Position numbers and translations under genes: made by a program. DNA of 64,000 nucleotides, taken from Moniliella sp. 'wahieum' (lineage: Eukaryota > Basidiomycota > Moniliellomycetes > Moniliellales > Moniliellaceae). Shown piece by piece: positions 57,757 to 64,000 of this stretch; the first letter of the stretch is position 1; every line of letters starts with the position of its first letter. The stretch spans positions 496,001 through 560,000 of the forward strand of contig RSEE01000006.1 in NCBI GenBank assembly GCA_003971905.1, written 5' to 3'. The notes below the pieces were generated by a model. That model worked only from the letters and a program-made list of their open reading frames with translations, made no database searches and was not told the origin of the DNA.

Positions 57757-59031
57757 TTAGGCTTCTTCGTAGGCAGGAATGGCGCGTATGTCAGGTTCCG
57801 GTCCTGTCTCTGCGCCGTAACTCGTGCCGCGTCGCCCAGCCGTGCGGGTGGTAGACAGGGGTAGAAGTAATGTGGCTCTCCGAATGAGGCGCCTGAGAGT
57901 CAGTGACGGACCTTGTAGTCCCGTAGCCACGTTCGGCATTGCTTCCAAACTCTACGTGGCGCTCCTCGTGTCCGACGTAGGGTCCAGCTCGTGCACCGAG
58001 CTCTCCTCCTCCGTCGAAGAGGAAATGTCGTTTCCACTGGCGTTGCAGCAGCATATGCCTCCCTCTCTGCGGAGGGAAATGCGCGATCGAGTCGACAAAC
58101 TGTGGTGAGAGCTCGTGTAGACACTGTTGTCGTCCGCAGGCGCATACTCATACGCGTCGCCAGAGCGTAACGCCCGCGGTTCATGAAACGGCACGTGCCG
58201 TTCTAGGTCGGGATACGCGTCATCTGCCTAGCTCGGGCAGCGTGAGCGGCGCGAGCAGCGCGTGTGATTGCTTCTGCTCAGAGCGGTAGTCCTTTTGGAA
58301 GTCGTACGCACGGCGTCCCCATGAGAAGTGAGGTTCGTTGAGAACTTCTTGGTCCAAGAAGAGGAAGATGTAGCCGGCACAGAGCTCGAGGAAAAAAGCC
58401 AACACTTGCAGGGCAAAGGTGGTGAAGCAGAACGGCCAGATCAAGTTGCGCAAGTCGCATACGTAGTCCAAGTCATCGGGCTTGGCGTAGTGGTAATACG
58501 AGTCAAATTGACATGCGTTTCGACCGCCCAAATCTTCAAAGTAGGCCATCGTTCCCGACACCCACAAGACGCACATGGAGAATTGAAATAGCACCTCCAT
58601 CTTGACGTCCAGCAGCGCATACCACATGTCCCAGGGTGGAGGAATGGCGCAAGTGGCATGGCCACGTTGTACCCAAAGTAAGCAGGGGCGTGAGGAGGGC
58701 AAGGACGATAGAAAGATGAGGGATCCCCAAGAAGGCTTGACTATGGGTTCGTGATCGTTGTACCACTGTGCCACGCAAAAAAACATGCAACAGTCAGCTC
58801 GCTCGATTGCGGCAAAAACAAACAACTATACGGGCACTTGTAGAAAAGCAAACGAAGAGTGTGGCGTACCTTGACGGTGAGGATGCTGGTCACCAGCACG
58901 CACATCGACAGAGCGCAGATGCACAAGAGCACCATCCGTGTGACCCAAATGGCGATGGGATTGATGGCCTTGGGCAAGCGGCGGACATCGATCGCAGGCG
59001 TGTCGAGGGCGTAGCGTTCTGGGAATCCCAT
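57757..59031 (-). CDS. Four-helix (MARVEL-like) integral membrane protein
   Basis: Start ATG 59031 (MGFPERYALDTPAIDVRRLP). The first membrane helix is WVTRMVLLCICALSMCVLVT; an intron begins after VTSILTVK (GTACGC donor) and ends before WYNDHEPIVKPSWGS. Helix 2 is SLIFLSIVLALLTPLLTLGY (read across one frame change), followed by ATCAIPPPWDMWYALLDVKM, helix 3 EVLFQFSMCVLWVSGTMAYF, EDLGGRNACQFDSYYHYAKP and DDLDYVCDLRNLIWPFCFTT, helix 4 FALQVLAFFLELCAGYIFLF. The cytosolic tail is Ser/Arg-rich with EYAPADDNSVYTSSHHSLST, SSTEEESSVHELDPTSDT and ends near AIPAYEEA (57757). Four helices with a cysteine-containing loop between helices 3 and 4 (GGRNACQFD...YVCDL) resemble MARVEL-domain proteins, which organise plasma-membrane domains. 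That assignment is by topology only. The tail shifts frame twice. Confidence 0.68.
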
Positions 59032-59806
59032 GGTATATGATACGTGACAAAAAGCTGCTGTGTTGATCGAGGACGGAAGCGGTGGCTAAGCAAAAAGAGT
59101 GGAGCAGGGGGATACGTGAGGGGGGAAGAAAAGAGCAGTGATGGAGAAGCGCAATACCTTTTTCGAGGTGGTGTACCCGCCGGTTGGCGCGACAGGGCGG
59201 AGAGAGCGCAAGGAGGTGGTGGCTGGGTGCGCCGCACACTGGCCCCATGGCGCCAACCCCTTACTTCGTCCTGTCCCCGCCGTGTGGGGACAGGCGTGGT
59301 GCCGGTGCGCCCCACGCGGCCGCCTTGGCCCCGCCTTTTGACGAATTGGACGAGTGACATTGTGACAGTTGAGGTGCATGAAGCAGGGGTGACATGGTAA
59401 CGTGTAAAGTACTATCAGTAGCCTAGCTCTGATCTGAGTGCCACACGATATGCTCCAAAATGAGGCGCAAGTACGACGTATAATGGACAAGCACACGTAA
59501 AAGTGGCTCTGTATACCAAGCATTAACCACTAATCACGCGTCACGTTGTATATAACCCTACTAGTGGGTAATCATATCTCGTTGATCATCTCAAAAAAAC
59601 GCCTTATTGATGTCGATCTTTATATAGCCTCGCTCCCCGTTGTAGGCTGCTGCGTGGGGTACCTTTGTGTCTGGCGTGACCTTACGGTGCTCAACGTGAT
59701 AAAAGCTGGTCACCATACCGTTCTGGATGCGAGCCTATATAGGGAGAAATAACGGCAGTAGTGCAAAACATGTGGTCTGCCGCAAAAGTGTCTAGTAGTC
59801 TTTTAG
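59032..59806. other. Spacer without recognised genes
   Basis: About 775 bp upstream of the membrane protein gene; AT-richer from 59400 on. No coding or RNA feature recognised. Confidence 0.4.
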
Positions 59807-60571
59807 TGTCACCACCGTCGGTGTGGGGCCCCGCAAGGGGGCTCGCCCCGGTAGGTGGGGTACAATGCCTTAAGGGGCGGAAGGACGACTGGCGGCAGTT
59901 TCGGGTTTGGGCTCAGTGAACAGGGGCGACTGACGACGTGACTGGAACGGAACCTATACGTGACAATAACTGGGTACGAGGAATCGACGCGGCTGAAGGA
60001 AGGCTCACCCGATTGTGGGCGGATGGAAAGCTGCCAGGAGACAACCACAGTGCCAGTTAGAAGAAGAGGACGCAGCTAAGTGGAAACGAGGTTGCTTGTA
60101 CTGAATCAATTGGCTGGAAAAACGGGTAGGAGTTGGACAGAAAAGGGGGGAAGGGACGAAAATGGAAGGTGGGGAAAGGATCCCCACCAAAATGGGGGAA
60201 CAGAGGCTAAATCAAAAGGGAAAACGGACGGACACCCTATACTATGATAGGGATTTAGAAAGGAAGACATGTCAAGCCAAGAGGGGTTGTTGCCTGAGGC
60301 GCAACGGAGAGGGGTAAAATAGAAGTGGTGACGGGGCGACAGTCGTCGCAAAGATATCGGAAACTTGCTGGCCTCATTTAGGCCCACCGACTTGACTTAA
60401 GCGGGGATGACTATTGTCGCGCGGATGCATGGCCATTTGGGCGACCGTACATGGTTGAACCATGCATCATCAAACTTGGTTGGACTTCATAGTGCGCTCT
60501 ATTGGCCATGTTCAGCGCTGGTGGGCCTTAGCTTGGATCAGACCATCTCAGATCCAACATAGCCCGTAACA
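59807..60571 (-). repeat. Dispersed repeat, copy 2 (solo-LTR-like)
   Basis: Second copy of the repeat at 39519-40426, same orientation. Relative to copy 1 it lacks about 200 bp between gtttcgggtttgggct and gaacaggggcgactgac, and carries many base differences. The right edge is sharp: both copies share agcccgtaaca and differ immediately after. No target-site duplication was seen. It ends within about 70 bp of the 3' end of the F-box gene. Confidence 0.75.
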
Positions 60572-60637
60572 CTCGGCGTATCATTCAGGCGTAACATCGA
60601 TATGAAAAAGTGGATGCAATAGCAGCACTGCCGATAT

Positions 60638-63027
60638 TCATCCGTGGGGTCCTGTTCGGTATTGCGAACACCTGTTATTATGAACGTGGTATTCGCATCT
60701 TGCCAAACCAACATCAGGGACACACTGAGGAATACAGGTCATGCTGGCCCCAAACTCCAAGAATAGAGGCGTGGTGGTCGGGGCCTTTGTGCGAGCCAGG
60801 CGAAGCGACGCATCAAGGTCGATGCGAAGAAGGTAGGTAGTTCCCCGCACGGCCATGGGAATGGCGCGTGGAGAAGCCAGCGTTTCAGCATACATATTCC
60901 TGCCGGAGCGATGTCCCAATTCGAGTGAACCGATTCATTATCAGAATCGTCCCATGGGCCGGGATCGTATAATACTTGTTTAGCGATCATGAAGGCGCTT
61001 GAGCCGACGCGCTGGACGCATTGGATAAAATAGGAATTGTGTGCCAACGTGCGGCATACTGTGCTGGTGTGTTAGGTGGAGCACAAGAGAATCCGTGCTG
61101 CCTTTGGTAAATCGCAGCCCCATTCGCTACCCACATTCAGAAAGTCGACCAAGATGTCTGTGGCGCATGGGCAGGCATAATCGATCAACGTATTGGGGCC
61201 CCACAGCACTTTTCCACCATGAACCAAAAAATGGCCACGTCGGGCTGCCATGTTGTGGGGACATAATCCCCGCGGTGGAAACCCGTTTTGGGGGGCATCC
61301 CACAGCCCCGGAAACCCGTTGAGGTCCAGTAGAATCGGTCCTTGAGGCACTGACATGTCATATTGAGGGACCGGGCCAACATATTCTGTACGATTCAGTA
61401 GCCATGGGACGGGAACCAGTAATAATTGCTCTTCCAATACAATGACCAGCATACCAGTTGACGTGTCCTGCTGAATGACCTCCAAGCCGAACCAAGGATG
61501 GGACCTGCGTGGCTGTATTCAGTGATCAAATCAGTAAACTTGGTAGCCAGAATTAGAATAGAGCAAATAGGATGTACGCACGCCAATCGGAGGCCCCTCC
61601 TCGAGACTACGCCAAAGTCGGATGCCGTTTGGGAGGGATGGGGACCCGAAGACATTCGTAAGGAAAGAACTCCCCAAGCTCAGCAAAACGCGATGCGGCC
61701 GATTCCTGTACTAAGGATGAGCCTAACACGGCCGCCTTCGTGCGTGTCATTTCTAAGCCAGCACGGTCCAAGTCAAGAGGATGCGCTGAATGCACACTGC
61801 ATCCAAAAACAACGTGAGAAATAGATGCTCTTGGTGGCGGGATCGAGGATAAAGTCGTTTTCAGGGCTACAGGCATATCGGCAGGTCAGTCACGTAATCC
61901 AAAAGTAAAGGCCACAAGCAATAAGCACGCTACTTTGTGAGGGAGTTACGCACAATAATGCACCAAGTTCATATAACGAAACCCCGCCAAAGAATAATGG
62001 TTGAAGGTCAATCGCTTTTTGAATAGTGCCTGCCAGTCATACCGGTAAATATCGAACTACAATCAGAAGGGGAGTTAGATGAACATACAGGACGTCACAT
62101 CCCATACCAGAAGTGCTTGGCTTATCCCTCCGCTGGTAAAGCCTGCAGCGTAAGGGTGAACCAGGCGGATACGTCATACTCCGTGATAGATAACTGATAC
62201 TGAACGGCCTCGAAAATCGAGCCTGCCAATGGGTTGGAGATTTCCTCGGGGACAAGATTGACATGAGTCAAGCCAGCCAGCTTGCAGCACCTTAACATGC
62301 CTTGCGGGACCCTTTGGCTGCGCGATTTTTCTTCAAGAAGGACGATATCAGGACGTGATGGGTCGTAGACAAATGACCTAACATATACCATTGGTTCTGA
62401 CAAAGAGAACCAAAGAAGTTCTCCCGTGACGAGATCCACAGTAATTAATGCTGACCCTCTGTCAAGAAACTCCTCACTCCCCGATGCAAAACAGGCCCAC
62501 ATTGTCGGGAAAATGACGAATGGAGGTTCTAGGGCAGGGAATGGCTCAGCTTTATGAGAGCCAAGGCGAACTCGAGGGAAGAGACTTGGGTATTTCTCGG
62601 GGTCCATAAGAACCTGCTTTAAATCGAGGGGTGCGAGGACTTGAATCACTGTCCCGCGCGGCATCGCCCTCCACCCAAAGGTGAGGTCGTATCCCTGCTT
62701 AGCAGAAATCGCATGGGCGGCTAGAACCAACCGACGCCACGACCCCGAAGCCATAACTTGAGAACGCTCTTTCTCCGATCCCAGAATGTACTCGGCACAG
62801 ATCTGGAGAAGGCTGGCACGAGAATCATTTGAAGTGGCGTGGAGGTGGGGGGGGACCAGTCCTGTTCGCCACGCATACATGCTCCAGACAGTCTCGTGGT
62901 GAACAGCATCGCGCCAGTGCTTGCAAACCAGCGCGAGCCCCACGACACTGGGCACGTCCAAAACGCCGCAATTGAGAATGTTGAGGGCCACCTCAAACGG
63001 AACAGTGGCAAGAATGTCGAGGACCAT
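60638..63027 (-). CDS. F-box protein, multi-exon
   Basis: F-box proteins are substrate receptors of SCF ubiquitin ligases, binding Skp1 through the F-box. Start ATG 63027 (MVLDILATV) leads directly into the F-box: VPFEVALNILNCGVLDVPSV, VGLALVCKHWRDAVHHETVW. The open first exon continues for about 300 codons with MYAWRTGLVPPHLHATSNDS, SGSWRRLVLAAHAISAKQGY and LITVDLVTGELLWFSLSEPM, then YDPSRPDIVLLEEKSRSQRV and AGLTHVNLVPEEISNPLAGS to about 62122. Later exons include DMPVALKTTLSSIPPPRASI, SRFAELGEFFPYECLRVPIP, MLVIVLEEQLLLVPVPWLLN, GPILLDLNGFPGLWDAPQNG, VHGGKVLWGPNTLIDYACPC, AHNSYFIQCVQRVGSSAFMI and LKRWLLHAPFPWPCGELPTY. The substrate-binding part has no recognised repeat; alternating hydrophobic strands hint at a propeller. 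The in-frame sequence upstream to 63138 lacks support as coding. The stop is uncertain (60638 or 60739). Confidence 0.72.
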
Positions 63028-64000
63028 TATGGTATGGGGAAAAGGTTGGTGGGCTCCTGCATAGCATTTACCCCTTATAAGCTGGTCAAGTTTTGAGCGG
63101 TTTCCGGTTCTGGTCTGTGCACGAGCCCATTCCAACAACGCCGGTGCAACGCTAGCCGCGGGTTGGTGACGTAACGTGAAAGAAGAGGCGCTAAGCGCTA
63201 AGCGCTAAGCACGGAGGTGTCATTAACGTACATGAGAGGCCAATGTGGGGCTGGCCTGGGGTTATCGATTATCGACTAGATTATCAACTATCGACGATAC
63301 CGCGGAACGAAGATCGGGGGCGTTTCATCTGTCGCATGTCACAATTCCACTCACCTGACGGCCATGCCGGCTGTGGCCAGGCCCTAATAGCCAACAGAAC
63401 AACCCAATCGTTTTGGCGAAATAACAAATCGGCGCAACATATTGAGCACACACGCTGAGCCTCAACCCCCCAAAAACGGTATCCTTGCCTCCCTTGCCTT
63501 GCGCTCGCCGGCTTCAAAAGCAAAAAACTTTGAGGAGAGTACTTTACAGAGGTTGTGGTCAACCTGGCGATTTCACTCGCGCCATTCTCAAACGTTGATA
63601 ATCGAGTCAGTGCCTGGGATCTCGTTGGCCAACTCCAACCAGCTCTATGCTGAGTTTACTTTACTGTGGCTATGGCATAACTCCGTCGCGTTTTTTATGC
63701 GATGCTGCAAGAGGTCCTCACAACCGCCCTCCGGGAGAGTGCACAACCTCTTCCTTTTGGGTGCGGGTGTAAGTACTGTCTGAGTTCGCTATACGCATAT
63801 GGATTCACCAGGAGCGTAGCAAAAGTAGGAGGGTGTTGGCAGTGGCGTGGAAGTTTTTTTATAGGGCTCTCATTGCACTGATGGGGATAACTTGGTTAGG
63901 CCGTAAGAGATGTGATAACAAAGGGCGGTGATTACGATGACAGTAGGGTTGCGGTGGCGCTGGTTTCTTTCGTATAGCGATCTCGTTTAAGTTGGCTGGC
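63028..64000. other. Upstream spacer to window end
   Basis: Promoter region of the F-box gene and further spacer. It holds an AGCGCT heptamer array (63188-63210) and TATCGA/TATCAA repeats (63264-63298). A plus-strand reading of 113 codons at 63442-63783 (MSTHAEPQPPKNGILASLAL) has no domain and is weak. Confidence 0.4.
63188..63210. repeat. Tandem heptamer, AGCGCT palindrome plus A
   Basis: Three perfect GCGCTAA units plus a partial fourth. Confidence 0.92.

Noticed and set aside
39519-60571. Complete LTR retrotransposon bounded by the two repeat copies
   Set aside because: The 19 kb between them is filled with ordinary host genes, and no reverse transcriptase, integrase or gag-like domain was seen.

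Overview
The window looks like nuclear DNA of a basidiomycete fungus, most likely an agaricomycete close to Rhizoctonia/Ceratobasidium. The support is short GT-AG introns of about 50-90 bp, gene-by-gene conservation with fungal housekeeping proteins, gene-dense blocks separated by 0.5-3 kb spacers, and many short tandem repeats in those spacers. The genus is an inference; the fungal, probably basidiomycete, assignment is firm. There are no operons, rRNA genes, CRISPR arrays or bacterial features.

Layout. 0-12 kb: the 5' part of a Glo3-type ArfGAP gene (minus), the mitochondrial protease ATP23 (plus), a long coiled-coil gene (minus), a Tctex-type dynein light chain (minus), a truncated methionyl-tRNA synthetase copy (minus), then an IML2/TTC39-like TPR gene (plus). 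12-22 kb: mostly gene-poor, with one predicted membrane protein and a few weak unassigned readings. 22-31 kb: ribosomal protein eL29, the coactivator MBF1, an intron-bearing tRNA-Ala(CGC), ribosomal protein uS5 (RPS2), two unassigned readings, ATP synthase subunit f and a divergent E2-like fragment. 33-38 kb: a single-pass membrane protein and a second long coiled-coil gene. 38-45 kb: a repeat-rich spacer and a Gfo/Idh/MocA oxidoreductase. 45-59 kb: a Ser/Pro-rich disordered protein, an NT-C2 domain protein, the proteasome ATPase RPT4, sorting nexin SNX4 and a four-helix membrane protein. 60-64 kb: a second copy of the dispersed repeat seen at 39.5 kb, then an F-box protein gene.

No single pathway links the genes. 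They form a typical fungal mix of trafficking (ArfGAP, SNX4, NT-C2), mitochondrial assembly and energy (ATP23, subunit f, IML2), translation (RPS2, eL29, tRNA-Ala, MBF1), proteolysis (RPT4, F-box, E2-like) and cytoskeleton (dynein light chain, coiled coils).

Two window-wide patterns stand out. First, about a dozen spacer sites carry tandem heptamers, nearly all built as a perfect 6-bp palindrome plus one spacer base, with different palindromes at different sites. Second, many conserved genes are broken by single-base losses, several of them in or beside short base runs (RPT4 has about six), whereas RPS2, eL29 and MBF1 read cleanly. This points to sequence or assembly error rather than real gene loss. 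The methionyl-tRNA synthetase copy is different: it lacks its C-terminal half and looks like a true relic.
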